A stretch of DNA of 64,000 nt from JBCFBK01 sp038562555. Lineage in GTDB: Bacteria > Bacteroidota > Bacteroidia > Bacteroidales > Prolixibacteraceae. The first letter of the stretch is position 1. Each line of letters starts with the position of its first letter. The DNA lies in contig JBCFBK010000006.1 in the NCBI GenBank assembly GCA_038562555.1, forward strand, positions 62,001 through 126,000, written 5' to 3'. Shown in pieces: positions 49,809 to 59,202 of the stretch. The translations under genes and the position numbers were made by a program. The notes under the pieces were generated by a model that worked only from the letters and a program-made list of their open reading frames with translations, was not told where the DNA came from and did not search any database.

Positions 49809-50318
49809 ATGAAAAGTATTTTCAAAATTTGTCTGATAGCGATTGTACTGTTTTCGGCAGGGACGGTAAGCGCACAAACGTTAAAGTTTGCCCATATTGA
49901 TTCGCAGGCTTTGATTGAGGCTATGCCCGAAACCGCTGCTGCCCGGAAATCGATTGAAGAACAAACGGCCGGACTTGAAAAACAACTGGGAGATCTGCAG
50001 AAGGAATTCCAGGCAAAATTAGCCGATTACACACAAAAAGCCGATTCCTTGACGGATCTGGTCCGTCAGGCTAAAGAAGAAGATCTACAGGGCCTTCAGC
50101 AACGTATTCAGACTTTTAATACGAATGCATCTCAGAAACTGCAGCAGAAGCAAGGTGAATTGATGCAGCCTATTTTCGATAAGGCCAACCAGGCGATTGC
50201 CGACGTGGCCAAGACGCAAGGCGTTATTTATGTTTTCGACAGCAACAACGTGTTGTATAAGTCAACCGCAAGCATTGACCTGCTGCCGCTTGTGAAGACC
50301 AAACTTGGTATTAAGTAA
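49809..50318 (+). CDS. OmpH/Skp-family periplasmic chaperone 2
   Basis: 169 residues; signal peptide ending VSAQ (~21). The body is a coiled coil (~40-130: ARKSIEEQTAGLEKQLGDLQ, later NASQKLQQKQGELMQ) between FAHIDSQALIEAMPE and GVIYVFDSNNVLY. Bacteroidota usually carry two skp genes behind bamA; here they share the fold but only modest identity. It has its own promoter and is followed by a terminator, so its level can differ from the upstream copy. Confidence 0.93.
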   Translation: MKSIFKICLIAIVLFSAGTVSAQTLKFAHIDSQALIEAMPETAAARKSIEEQTAGLEKQLGDLQKEFQAKLADYTQKADSLTDLVRQAKEEDLQGLQQRIQTFNTNASQKLQQKQGELMQPIFDKANQAIADVAKTQGVIYVFDSNNVLYKSTASIDLLPLVKTKLGIK

Positions 50319-50360
50319 ATAATTGCTACAGACACAGCAATACATACAAAATATATCGGG

Positions 50361-50396
50361 AAAGCCATCTGTTTCAGGTGGCTTTCTTTATTTTTG
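50361..50396 (+). terminator. Terminator of skp2 overlapping a -7 box of murI
   Basis: AAAGCCATCTG (50361-50371) pairs with CAGGTGGCTTT (50375-50385) with one G-T wobble and a 3-base loop. The T-rich tail contains TATTTTTG (50389-50396), a TAnnTTTG match 9 bases before the murI start, so the same bases may serve as terminator tail and promoter. Confidence 0.8.
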
Positions 50397-50404
50397 CATA
50401 AAAC

Positions 50405-51256
50405 ATGCTTATGAAGCGAGAATATCATCCGATCGGCGTGTTCGATTCCGGATATGGCGGACTCACAGTTCTTCGGGAAATCATCAAATATCTGCCTGAC
50501 CGCGATTTTGTTTATCTGGGCGATAATGCCCGCACCCCCTATGGCACACGTTCGTTCGATGTGGTTTATGCTTACACCCTCGAAGCCGTGAAAAAACTCT
50601 TCGACATGGGGTGTCATCTGGTGATTTTGGCTTGTAACACAGCTTCGGCAAAAGCATTACGAAATATTCAGCAAATCGATCTGCCGGTTCTTGCGCCGGA
50701 AAAGCGCGTGTTAGGTGTTATCCGGCCCAGCGTTGAATTTGCTTCGGAAGTGACCAGGAACGGGCATGTTGGAATCCTGGCAACTACCGGCACGGTTGCA
50801 TCGCAGTCTTACCCGATTGAGCTTGAGAAATGGTCGGAAGGAAAAGTAAAGCTGACTACACAACAGGCTTGCCCTATGTGGGTTCCGATAGTCGAAAACA
50901 ATGAAATCGGGACTCCCGGGGCTGATTATTTTGTTCAGGCCGATATGAACCGTTTGTTTCAGAAAGACCCGGAGATTGACACCCTGATACTCGGCTGTAC
51001 GCATTATCCGCTGCTTATTGACAGCATCCGGCGATATTTGCCGGAACAACAGGTCCGGGTCATCGAACAGGGTCGCATAGTTGCTGAAAAACTGGTGGAT
51101 TACCTGTTCAGACATCCTGAAATGGACCGGAACTGTTCAAAGGGCAGCACGGTGAAGTACTATACAACAGAACAGGCCGGACTGTTTGAAGGCAATGCCT
51201 GCCGGTTTATGGGACAAATTGTAAAGGTGGAGCGGATAGACTTGAATAGTAAGTAG
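50405..51256 (+). CDS. murI: Glutamate racemase
   Basis: 283 residues (a second ATG at 50411 is equally possible). Both catalytic cysteines are present: ILACNTASAKALR and LILGCTHYPLLID. The opening IGVFDSGYGGLTVLREI and YLGDNARTPYG are typical. It makes D-glutamate for peptidoglycan. Together with uppS and the outer-membrane assembly genes it forms the standard envelope cluster of this phylum. Confidence 0.97.
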   Translation: MLMKREYHPIGVFDSGYGGLTVLREIIKYLPDRDFVYLGDNARTPYGTRSFDVVYAYTLEAVKKLFDMGCHLVILACNTASAKALRNIQQIDLPVLAPEKRVLGVIRPSVEFASEVTRNGHVGILATTGTVASQSYPIELEKWSEGKVKLTTQQACPMWVPIVENNEIGTPGADYFVQADMNRLFQKDPEIDTLILGCTHYPLLIDSIRRYLPEQQVRVIEQGRIVAEKLVDYLFRHPEMDRNCSKGSTVKYYTTEQAGLFEGNACRFMGQIVKVERIDLNSK

Positions 51257-51263
51257 GGAGAAA

Positions 51264-51284
51264 TTAGTCGTAAGTCGTAAGTAA
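51264..51284. repeat. Intergenic AGTCGTAAGT repeats after murI
   Basis: TTAGTCGTAAGTCGTAAGTA-type sequence lies between murI and the convergent nucleotidyltransferase gene. It is the same unit as at 43018-43050 and 52291-52323. Confidence 0.75.
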
Positions 51285-51358
51285 CAAGACCGAAACAGCT
51301 GCAGCCTGTAACCCCGCAATCTCTTCCGGTCTCCGGTTTCCGTTTTTCGGGTCTCCGC

Positions 51359-52258
51359 TTATCTCCAAAGGTTTTCCGGGTAAACACCCTGCTTGACCAA
51401 CTGGCTGATTTGGTCGGTCACAAACGCCTTATCGTCGGGATAGGTGACGCCGAACCAGGGAGAATCGGCATGCAAAACTTTAGTTTTAACGATGCCTGAA
51501 CTGATCAGTTCAAAGACTACACTTGGGATATAAAACTCGGACTTTGGAGTGTCAATTTTTTCATCCAGAAACGCCTTAAACTGGTTTTCCAGGTGTTTGA
51601 ACAGCGAAGGATGGAATCCCCAGAAATTTAATGAAACGGGTGAGTTCTTGTCCAGTTCGACGCTCACTCCGTGCTCGTTATTCACGATGGTATCGCCTTC
51701 GCGCCCTATTTTCAACAGTTCCGTTATTTCAATCAGGTTATTTTCCTGGTCAGTCCTGCAAACGCCGCGTGAAACAGTACCGAAATCAGAAAGCGTATTT
51801 TTTAACAGGTATCCGACCATGGAATAGGTGGAAGGGGAGATCCCGCTGCGGAAAAAATCAGCCATTTCCATAAAAGCAGCTGCGCCGTAAAAGTCATCTG
51901 CGTTGATAGCGGCAAAAGGTTCATGAATGACATCGCGCGCCATCAGAATGGCGTGGCCGGTTCCCCAGGGCTTTGTCCGTTCAGGAGGCAATTGATAATC
52001 AGGAGGAAGATTGTCCAGCTCCTGGTATACGTAGCAGACTTCAATCTTATCCTTCAGTTTGGATTCGAAACGCGCCTTGAACTCATCTGCAAAACTATGC
52101 CGGATAACGAAAACGACTTTCCCGAAGCCAGCCCTGATGGCATCAAAAATCGAATATTCCAGGATGGTTTCGCCGCTGGGCCCAATGGGTTCTATTTGTT
52201 TTAATCCGCCGAAACGGCTTCCCATTCCGGCTGCCAGGATCAATAGTGTTGGTTTCAT
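51359..52258 (-). CDS. Nucleotidyltransferase (sugar-1-phosphate NTP-transferase-like)
   Basis: 299 residues. The signature LLILAAGMGSRFGGLKQIEPIG holds the nucleotide-binding loop and lysine (written here in its two parts LLILAAGMGSRFGG and LKQIEPIG). WGTGHAILMA and AAINADDFYG give the base-binding and metal Asp positions. It resembles glucose-1-phosphate uridylyl/thymidylyltransferases but lacks the hexameric left-handed helix domain. In Bacteroidota a role in nucleotide-sugar supply is assumed. It is flanked by TCGTAAGT repeats on both sides. Confidence 0.82.
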   Translation of the reverse strand: MKPTLLILAAGMGSRFGGLKQIEPIGPSGETILEYSIFDAIRAGFGKVVFVIRHSFADEFKARFESKLKDKIEVCYVYQELDNLPPDYQLPPERTKPWGTGHAILMARDVIHEPFAAINADDFYGAAAFMEMADFFRSGISPSTYSMVGYLLKNTLSDFGTVSRGVCRTDQENNLIEITELLKIGREGDTIVNNEHGVSVELDKNSPVSLNFWGFHPSLFKHLENQFKAFLDEKIDTPKSEFYIPSVVFELISSGIVKTKVLHADSPWFGVTYPDDKAFVTDQISQLVKQGVYPENLWR

Positions 52259-52290
52259 AAATGAAATATTAAATAGTTAAATGGGTAACC

Positions 52291-52323
52291 CAGTCGTAAG
52301 TAATTAGTCGTAAGTCGTAAGAC
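52291..52323. repeat. Intergenic AGTCGTAAGT repeats
   Basis: Three copies of AGTCGTAAG within 33 bp, between the gamma-carbonic-anhydrase-like gene and the nucleotidyltransferase gene. The same unit flanks the other end of the nucleotidyltransferase gene. Confidence 0.75.
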
Positions 52324-52346
52324 CAGCTGCAAACATGTCTTGTGTC

Positions 52347-52859
52347 TTATTTATACCAGCTTGCGTACAGGCTGTAAGCGTCGGCGATCCGGTGAAGCTC
52401 ACCATCCATCAGTTCTTTGCTGATCGACTTGATTTTTTTTGCCGGGATACCGGCATAAACGCTGTTTCCTTCAACCTTTGTTCCCTTTGTAACCACCGAA
52501 CCTGCGGCGATAATGGTGTCGCTTTCAATTTCCACGTTATCCAGAATGACCGCATTCATGCCGATCATCACATTGTCGTGAATGGTACATCCGTGGATAA
52601 TGGCGCCATGAGCGATGATGACATTATTGCCGATGTTGGTGGGCGATTTTTTATAGGTGCCATGTACAATTGCCCCGTCCTGAACATTGGTGTTATTGCC
52701 GATTTTAATGTAATGAACATCTCCGCGGAGAACTGTATTAAACCAGACGCTGCAATTATCTCCCAGTTCAACGTCACCAATAAGTGTGGCATTGTCTGCC
52801 AGAAAACAGTTTGTGCCAATTTTCGGTGTCTTTCCCAGTAATGTTTTTATTAAAGCCAT
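52347..52859 (-). CDS. Gamma-carbonic-anhydrase-like hexapeptide-repeat protein
   Basis: 170 residues from the start at 52859. The left-handed beta-helix is built from hexapeptide turns (IGTNCFLADNATLIGDVELG, NVQDGAIVHGTY, IGNNVIIAHGAIIHGC). The three histidines expected as zinc ligands can be seen (VHGTY, AHGAIIHG), as can the RGD turn common to the family. Related proteins are PaaY, CaiE and YrdA; carbonic anhydrase activity is not certain in this subgroup. It lies upstream of the nucleotidyltransferase on the same strand, about 90 bp apart. Confidence 0.88.
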   Translation of the reverse strand: MALIKTLLGKTPKIGTNCFLADNATLIGDVELGDNCSVWFNTVLRGDVHYIKIGNNTNVQDGAIVHGTYKKSPTNIGNNVIIAHGAIIHGCTIHDNVMIGMNAVILDNVEIESDTIIAAGSVVTKGTKVEGNSVYAGIPAKKIKSISKELMDGELHRIADAYSLYASWYK

Positions 52860-53204
52860 GTCTGCTTTTTTGTGTTCCGACAAAGATAACAAAACCCCTT
52901 TAAACGAACCACGAACGGTAAATTTTTCTATACCAGGAAAGGGCTGAATTTACCGGGGTTTTTCATGGAGAATATCTGCGAAAGCTCATAAGATGCTATA
53001 AAAATAAGTCGTATTTTAGCATGCTTTCATACCGGTAACAGCTTATTTAAAATGTTTCCGGATTTTTAAATTGTTATTTTTGCGCTGATTTTACCTTGTG
53101 TTTATCATCAAAAGGACGGTTTTTTTGAAAATTTATAGCTTTTTAAGCCGGAAGGGAAACACGCAGGTTTAAACCAGATTAATAAACCATTAGAATATGT
53201 ACAC
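52860..53204. other. 345-bp divergent intergenic region upstream of korA
   Basis: This spacer holds the promoters of the hexapeptide protein and korA. A TATTTTTG box (53075-53082) fits the TAnnTTTG consensus for korA, with a 5' leader of roughly 115 bases. AAAATA-AGTCG-TATTTT forms a small hairpin near 53001. No gene or longer repeat was found. Confidence 0.5.
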
Positions 53205-55043
53205 ATGCACGACGCTAAAGTAATTGAACTTGAAGAGGTAACGATTCGGTTTTCGGGAGATTCGGGCGACGGGATGCAATTAACAGGGACCTTGTTCTCG
53301 GACGCTTCTGCGCTTTTTGGAAACGACATTTCAACCTTCCCTGATTATCCATCCGAAATCCGGGCGCCGCAAGGGACTGTTGGAGGAGTTTCGGGCTTTC
53401 AGGTACAACTGGGGAAAAAACATATCAATACGCCAGGCGACTATGCCCATGTACTGGTGGCCATGAATCCTGCCGCTGTGAAGGCGAATGCCCGGTTTAT
53501 GAACCCGGGAGGCACGATTATCTTTGACGTGGACTCTTTTCATGAGAAGAATCTGGAAAAAGCAGGCTTCAAAACAGCCGACCCCTTTGCGGAATGTAAG
53601 CTTGAAGATTATATCAAAATTCCTGTACCTGTTACCAGTCTGACGAGGGAATGCCTCAAAGATTTCGGACTTGATAACAAATCGGTACTCAGGAGCAAAA
53701 ATATGTTTACATTAGGCCTTGTATGCTGGATGTTTAACAGGCCACTTGATTACATTGAGAGATATATCAGGCGGAAGTTTGCAAAAATACAGCTTGTTGT
53801 TGATTCAAACCTCGCGGTACTGCATGCCGGCTACAATTATGGCATGAACATGCAGCACATGACACCGCAGTACATCGTTCATCCTGCAGCCATCGAAAAG
53901 GGTCTCTACCGCAATATCAACGGTAATCAGGCTACCGCCTATGGCTTCCTGGCTGCTGCCGAAAAGGCAGGCCTGGAATTGTTTCTGGGATCGTATCCCA
54001 TTACACCTGCCACCGATGTACTGATCACCCTGGCACAGCGCCGGGATCTTGGCGTAAAGACATTTCAGGCGGAAGACGAAATTGCCGGTATCTGCTCCGC
54101 GATTGGGGCTGCTTTTGCCGGTGATCTGGCCATAACTTCGACTTCAGGCCCCGGTTTTGCGCTAAAATCGGAGGCCCTGGGCTTATCGGTTATGGCCGAG
54201 CTGCCGCTGGTTGTTGTGAATGTTCAGCGCGGAGGGCCTTCGACAGGATTACCTACTAAGACAGAGCAATCCGATTTGCTTCAGACTCTTTATGGCCGAA
54301 ACGGGGAGAGTCCTTTGGTTGTACTGGCGGCCAGCACACCGTCGGACTGCTTCTATTATGCTTACCTGGCATCTAAAATTGCACTGGAACGCATGGTCCC
54401 GGTCGTCCTGCTCACCGATGGCTTTTTGGGTAACGGGAGTGAACCCTGGCGTGTACCTGCGATGGATGAATTACCTGAAATCAGCCCGAGACTGGCGGTC
54501 GACCCGGAGAAATTCAAAGCCTATGCCCGTGATCCGGAGACTTATGCCCGGGAATGGGCTATTCCCGGGAGGAATGGCTTCCAGCATCTGATCGGCGGAC
54601 TTGAAAAAAATGTATCAGGTTCTGTTAGTCACGACCCGGCTATTCACGCACAAAATACAACTTACAGGGCGGAAAAGGTGGAGCGGGTGGTTGACATGCT
54701 GCCTGAACTCGAAGTATGCGGTGATGAACACGGAGATTTGCTGGTAGTAAGCTGGGGAGGAACATACGGACACACCTTGAGTGCGGTCAGGGATATGCAT
54801 GAAGCCGGAAAGCGGATTGGCCTGGCGCATTTCAATTTCATAAAACCGCTGCCTAAAAATACGAAAGAAGTATTCGGCAGCTTTAGGAAAATAGTGATAT
54901 GCGAACTTAATATGGGACAATTTGCCGCTTACCTGCGCGATAAGGTTCCCGGATTTCATTATCATCAGGTGAATAAGGTGAGCGGACTTCCGTTTACGGT
55001 GTTGGAACTGAAAGAGAATTTTGAAAAATTGCTGGAGGAATAG
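53205..55043 (+). CDS. korA: 2-oxoacid:ferredoxin oxidoreductase, fused gamma-alpha subunit
   Basis: 612 residues. Residues ~10-190 are the gamma domain (IRFSGDSGDGMQLTGTLFSD, PPQ-like IRAPQGTVGG), and ~200-600 the alpha domain (LFLGSYPITPATDVL, FQAEDEIAGICSAIGAAFAG, TSTSGPGFALKSE, RGGPSTGLPTKTEQSDL). This gamma-alpha fusion is typical of KorA/OorA, which with KorB oxidises 2-oxoglutarate (or the reverse) using ferredoxin and thiamine diphosphate. The beta subunit follows 3 bp later. Confidence 0.94.
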   Translation: MHDAKVIELEEVTIRFSGDSGDGMQLTGTLFSDASALFGNDISTFPDYPSEIRAPQGTVGGVSGFQVQLGKKHINTPGDYAHVLVAMNPAAVKANARFMNPGGTIIFDVDSFHEKNLEKAGFKTADPFAECKLEDYIKIPVPVTSLTRECLKDFGLDNKSVLRSKNMFTLGLVCWMFNRPLDYIERYIRRKFAKIQLVVDSNLAVLHAGYNYGMNMQHMTPQYIVHPAAIEKGLYRNINGNQATAYGFLAAAEKAGLELFLGSYPITPATDVLITLAQRRDLGVKTFQAEDEIAGICSAIGAAFAGDLAITSTSGPGFALKSEALGLSVMAELPLVVVNVQRGGPSTGLPTKTEQSDLLQTLYGRNGESPLVVLAASTPSDCFYYAYLASKIALERMVPVVLLTDGFLGNGSEPWRVPAMDELPEISPRLAVDPEKFKAYARDPETYAREWAIPGRNGFQHLIGGLEKNVSGSVSHDPAIHAQNTTYRAEKVERVVDMLPELEVCGDEHGDLLVVSWGGTYGHTLSAVRDMHEAGKRIGLAHFNFIKPLPKNTKEVFGSFRKIVICELNMGQFAAYLRDKVPGFHYHQVNKVSGLPFTVLELKENFEKLLEE

Positions 55044-55046
55044 ATC

Positions 55047-56120
55047 ATGTCAGAATACAATTATACTGCAAAAGACTTCAAAAGCGAAAATGAAGTACGC
55101 TGGTGTCCGGGTTGCGGGGATTATGCGATTATGAATGCCGTGCAACGGGTTATGGCGGAAATGGAAATACCGCACGAAAAGTTCGCCGTCATCTCCGGTA
55201 TTGGATGCTCCTCCCGCTTTCCATATTACATGAGTACCTTTGGCTTTCATTCGATTCACGGACGCGCCACGGCCATCGCTTCGGGCGTTAAAGTCGCCAA
55301 CCCAGATCTGAACGTTTGGGTGATTACCGGCGACGGCGATTCACTGGCAATCGGAGGTAATCACTTTATCCACCTGGTCAGGCGAAATATCGATCTTAAC
55401 GTGATCCTTTTCAATAATAAGATTTACGGACTGACCAAGGGGCAATATTCTCCTACATCCGACAGAGGAGTGATCACCAAAACTTCACCGTTTGGGACAA
55501 TTGAAGACCCGTTTGTACCCGGTCTCCTTGTCCTTGGCGCACGGGGGACGTTCTTTGCCCGCTCAGTCGACAATAATGTGAAACATACTCAGGAAGTATT
55601 GGGGCTGGCTGCGCGTCATAAGGGAACATCGGTCGTCGAGGTCCTTCAGAACTGTGTTATATTCAATGACGGCATTCACGAAGAGATCACCAATCCGAAA
55701 TATCGTGCCGAACGTCAATTATTCCTCATGCACGGAAAACCGATGGTTTTTGGGAATGACAACGAAAAAGGCCTTGTTTTTGAAAACGGAAGCCTGAAAG
55801 TGGTCACCATAGGCGAAAGCGGATACCGGACGGAAGATATTCTGGTACACAATTCCAAAAATCCGGATCCGATGCTTCATATGGCCCTGATCAACATGTG
55901 CCTGCCCGATTTTCCTGTCGCAATGGGTGTGATACGTGATGTTGACGCCCCTGTTTATGATGAGGAAATGACGCGGCAAATAGCAAAAGCTAAGGCGTCA
56001 CGGCAGTATTCGGACGTTGAAAGCCTGTTGCGGTCGGGAAATACCTGGGAGGTCAACGAACCGACCAGCAAGGAGGCCGTTCCTTTTTTCGCCAAAAAGT
56101 GCAGGATTAGCGAATACTAA
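55047..56120 (+). CDS. korB: 2-oxoacid:ferredoxin oxidoreductase, beta subunit
   Basis: 357 residues. The thiamine-diphosphate-binding region is clear: RWCPGCGDYAIMNAVQ, GIGCSSRFPYYMSTFGFHSI, VWVITGDGDSLAIGGNHFIH and LFNNKIYGLTKGQYSPTS. No 4Fe-4S cluster domain is fused. It is translated with korA. The pair feeds electrons to ferredoxin from 2-oxoglutarate or runs reductively. The exact substrate (2-oxoglutarate versus other 2-oxoacids) is inferred from similarity. Confidence 0.94.
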   Translation: MSEYNYTAKDFKSENEVRWCPGCGDYAIMNAVQRVMAEMEIPHEKFAVISGIGCSSRFPYYMSTFGFHSIHGRATAIASGVKVANPDLNVWVITGDGDSLAIGGNHFIHLVRRNIDLNVILFNNKIYGLTKGQYSPTSDRGVITKTSPFGTIEDPFVPGLLVLGARGTFFARSVDNNVKHTQEVLGLAARHKGTSVVEVLQNCVIFNDGIHEEITNPKYRAERQLFLMHGKPMVFGNDNEKGLVFENGSLKVVTIGESGYRTEDILVHNSKNPDPMLHMALINMCLPDFPVAMGVIRDVDAPVYDEEMTRQIAKAKASRQYSDVESLLRSGNTWEVNEPTSKEAVPFFAKKCRISEY

Positions 56121-56142
56121 AACGAACAGCAGACAATTTTTC

Positions 56143-56165
56143 AAGGAAGCTTCGGCTTCCTTTTT
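56143..56165 (+). terminator. UUCG-loop terminator after korB
   Basis: AAGGAAGC (56143-56150), loop TTCG, GCTTCCTT (56155-56162), then T residues to 56165. The stable UUCG tetraloop and its place 23 bp after the korB stop make this a clear terminator, setting the next gene apart. Confidence 0.92.
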
Positions 56166-56211
56166 GTTTTAGGTGCCGGATTTTCCTAATTTAACGGAAA
56201 ATTGGACGATC

Positions 56212-59202
56212 ATGGACAACCTGGAAAAGATCACACTTTCATCGATCTACAAATATAAAAAAGGCGACCGCGACATCTTTGAAGAGCTTATGCCGACCAA
56301 AGTCAAAGAGGTCATGCTGGTTGCCACACTTTACGACAGTTACTCGATTGTGCGTGAAGGCCAGTTTTCTGATCAGATTTTTGGTGAGTTTTTGCAACTC
56401 AATCTGTATACCTACCCGCGGTTTACCAGTGTGAATTCTGAAACGGATGCGCTGAAAATGATGAAGATGCGCGCCTTCGATCTGGTCATCATTATGGTCG
56501 GTGTCGACAAAAAGAACCCGGTTAAGATGGCCGATTCTTTCCATCAGCAGGACAACCGGGTTCCGATCCTCCTGCTGGTGAATAATAACGGCGACCTGAA
56601 GTATTTTCAGGAAGAGTCGCATTTGTTTTCGGCGATCGACCGGGTGTTTGTGTGGAATGGCGAGTCCAGTATTTTTTTGGCCATGGTGAAGTACATCGAG
56701 GACAAAAAAAATATAGAAGCTGACACTGCAAACGGGAATGTGAGGGTAATCCTGCTGGTCGAGGATTCCATTCAGTACTACTCGCGCTATCTGCCCATGC
56801 TGTATACCAACATCATGACACAGACGCAAAACCTGATACAGGATGAATCGGCCGATGAGTTGCACATGATTGTTAAAATGAGGGCGCGGCCGAAAGTGAT
56901 CCTGGCGAGTACATACGAAGAGGCCCTCAAAATGATCACACGCTATAAGGATTACCTGCTGACGGTTATCTCGGATGTCCGCTTTCACTATCGCGGAGTC
57001 GAAGATGAGGAGGCCGGTTATAAACTGCTGAAGCACGTGAAACAAATTCTGCACTTCCCGATCCCGCTGTTGCTGCAGAGCCATGATGTCAGGAACGCCT
57101 CCCGGGCTGTCGAAATAGACGCGGAGTTTATCAATAAGAACTCGGAAAGCCTTTCGCTTGATATCCATAATTTCATTCACAGACGTTTGGGTTTTGGGAA
57201 TTTTGTATTTAAGGATGCAAAAGGCAGTCCGCTTATGGTTGCTCATAACCTGCAGGAATTCCAGGAAATGTTCAGGCATATTCCTGATGAAGCGCTCGTT
57301 TACCACGGAAGGCGCAATTCATTTTCAACCTGGCTGATGGCTCGCGGAGAGATTAACATTGCCAAGGAGTTATTGCCCTACCAGCTCGAAGACTTTAAAA
57401 GCGCCGATGAATTACGGGCGTTCTGTCTGGATGTGTTTGAAAAGGTCAGGTTAAAGAAACTTCGAGGACAGGTAATCAATTTCGATCCCCTGTTGCTTAA
57501 GAACGACCGGTATGTGGTCAGGATGGGCAAAGGATCGTTGGGCGGAAAGGGGCGCGGCATTGCCTTTATGTGCAATTTCATTGAAAACATCGATTTTACC
57601 AAAAACATTCCGGGCATCAATATCAGGATCCCGGCAACGGCCATTATCGGTTCAACTGAGTTTGACAAGTTTCTGGAACTTAACAACCTTTATGAGAAGA
57701 TTTACGGCAATGCCGATTATGAACATACTAAAATGATTTTTCTGGATTCAGCTTTAAGCGAAGGACTGAAGAAAAGACTGATGAAGTATACGGAAAAGAT
57801 GACTCGTCCGCTGGCGGTACGTTCGTCCGGCAAATTTGAAGATTCTTTGCTTCAGCCTTTCTCGGGAGTATACGCCACCTACCTGATTCCAAACAATCAC
57901 CCGGATGTATCAGTCCGGTACAAGCAACTGGAAACTGCAGTGAAGCTGGTTTACGCGAGTATTTTTACTGATTCGGCCGCTGCCTATTTTGATGCTGTGA
58001 ATTACAAGATCGAGGAAGAAAAAATGTCGGTCATTATCCAGGAGGTTGTGGGACATGAGCACAACAAACGGTATTATCCTGCAATCAGCGGAATCGCCCA
58101 GTCGTATAATTACTATCCGGTGTCGCATATGGTGCCGGAAGACGGATTTGCAGTTGCTGCCATCGGGCTGGGCATGTATGTGGTGGGAGGAGAGAAGGCA
58201 TTTCGGTTTAGCCCGAAGTACCCCAAAATAAACGTGGGGACTATTCGCGATCAGGTTCAGGGGTCACAACAGGAGTTTTACGCTGTCGATATGATCCGAA
58301 AGGAAGCGGATCTGGTGAAAGACGGTGAGGAAGCTGCCATTGTAAAATTAAAGATCAGGGATGCAGTAGCCGACGGTACGATTGACCATTGCGCGTCTGT
58401 TTATGATATGGAAAATGATGATTTGATCCCTGGTTTGACCTCGCCGGGGTTGCCGGTCATCAACTTTGCCAATATCCTGAAATACAACCGGGTTCCCCTG
58501 GCCGATACGCTTCGTTTCCTGCTTCGCCTTTTCCGTGAGGCTATGGGCTCGCCTGTTGAAATGGAATACGCGGTCGACCTGGAGTCCGGTGACGAAGGAT
58601 ACCCCACATTCTACCTGTTGCAGATTAAACCCCTTATCAGGCATGAAGAGGAAGTGACCATCGATCTGGACTCGGCAGGGAATGGCCAGATACTGCTGTA
58701 TGCCAGGAATGGTATGGGAAATGGAAGGATTCAGGGGGTCAGAGATGTTATTTACATTCCGCCGGAGTTGTTCGATAAAATGAAGACCAGGGAAATCGCT
58801 ACGGAGATCAGTCAGTTCAACCGGAAGATGGAGGTGACCGGAAAAGACTATATCCTCATTGGTCCGGGACGCTGGGGATCGCGTGACCCCTATACGGGAG
58901 TACCGGTAAACTGGGCCCAGATTTCGCGTGCACGGGTCATTATCGAAACCGGTTTGCCTGACTTCCCGCTCGAAGGTTCCATGGGTTCACATTTCTTTCA
59001 CAATGTCACGTCCATGAATGTCGGGTATTTCTCGGTTCCCTGGAAAGCAAGGGAAACCGTATTGAACCTGGAGGTTTTAAACAGGCAGAAATTTATTGAA
59101 GAATTAAAATACACCCGGCACGTCAGGTTTGATTGGGACCTTGAGATCCTGATGGATGGCAGAAAACAGGAAGCGGTAATCAAAACAGCTGTTAGCCTTT
59201 AG
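56212..59202 (+). CDS. Receiver-like plus PEP-synthase/PPDK ATP-binding domain protein
   Basis: 996 residues from ATG 56212 (an upstream GTG at 56173 would add only 13 residues). Two receiver-like domains come first: ~30-160 (FDLVIIMVGVDKK) and ~175-330 (VILLVEDSIQYYSRY, with an acidic pocket). The PPDK/PEP-synthase ATP-binding domain spans ~420-850 (MGKGSLGGKGRGIAFM, RPLAVRSSGKFEDSLLQPFSG, VEMEYAVDL with YLLQIKPL). The phosphohistidine and PEP-binding domains of PEP synthase are missing. It may phosphorylate or bind a partner under receiver control. It is conserved in the phylum as far as I know, but its function is unknown. Confidence 0.85.
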   Translation: MDNLEKITLSSIYKYKKGDRDIFEELMPTKVKEVMLVATLYDSYSIVREGQFSDQIFGEFLQLNLYTYPRFTSVNSETDALKMMKMRAFDLVIIMVGVDKKNPVKMADSFHQQDNRVPILLLVNNNGDLKYFQEESHLFSAIDRVFVWNGESSIFLAMVKYIEDKKNIEADTANGNVRVILLVEDSIQYYSRYLPMLYTNIMTQTQNLIQDESADELHMIVKMRARPKVILASTYEEALKMITRYKDYLLTVISDVRFHYRGVEDEEAGYKLLKHVKQILHFPIPLLLQSHDVRNASRAVEIDAEFINKNSESLSLDIHNFIHRRLGFGNFVFKDAKGSPLMVAHNLQEFQEMFRHIPDEALVYHGRRNSFSTWLMARGEINIAKELLPYQLEDFKSADELRAFCLDVFEKVRLKKLRGQVINFDPLLLKNDRYVVRMGKGSLGGKGRGIAFMCNFIENIDFTKNIPGINIRIPATAIIGSTEFDKFLELNNLYEKIYGNADYEHTKMIFLDSALSEGLKKRLMKYTEKMTRPLAVRSSGKFEDSLLQPFSGVYATYLIPNNHPDVSVRYKQLETAVKLVYASIFTDSAAAYFDAVNYKIEEEKMSVIIQEVVGHEHNKRYYPAISGIAQSYNYYPVSHMVPEDGFAVAAIGLGMYVVGGEKAFRFSPKYPKINVGTIRDQVQGSQQEFYAVDMIRKEADLVKDGEEAAIVKLKIRDAVADGTIDHCASVYDMENDDLIPGLTSPGLPVINFANILKYNRVPLADTLRFLLRLFREAMGSPVEMEYAVDLESGDEGYPTFYLLQIKPLIRHEEEVTIDLDSAGNGQILLYARNGMGNGRIQGVRDVIYIPPELFDKMKTREIATEISQFNRKMEVTGKDYILIGPGRWGSRDPYTGVPVNWAQISRARVIIETGLPDFPLEGSMGSHFFHNVTSMNVGYFSVPWKARETVLNLEVLNRQKFIEELKYTRHVRFDWDLEILMDGRKQEAVIKTAVSL

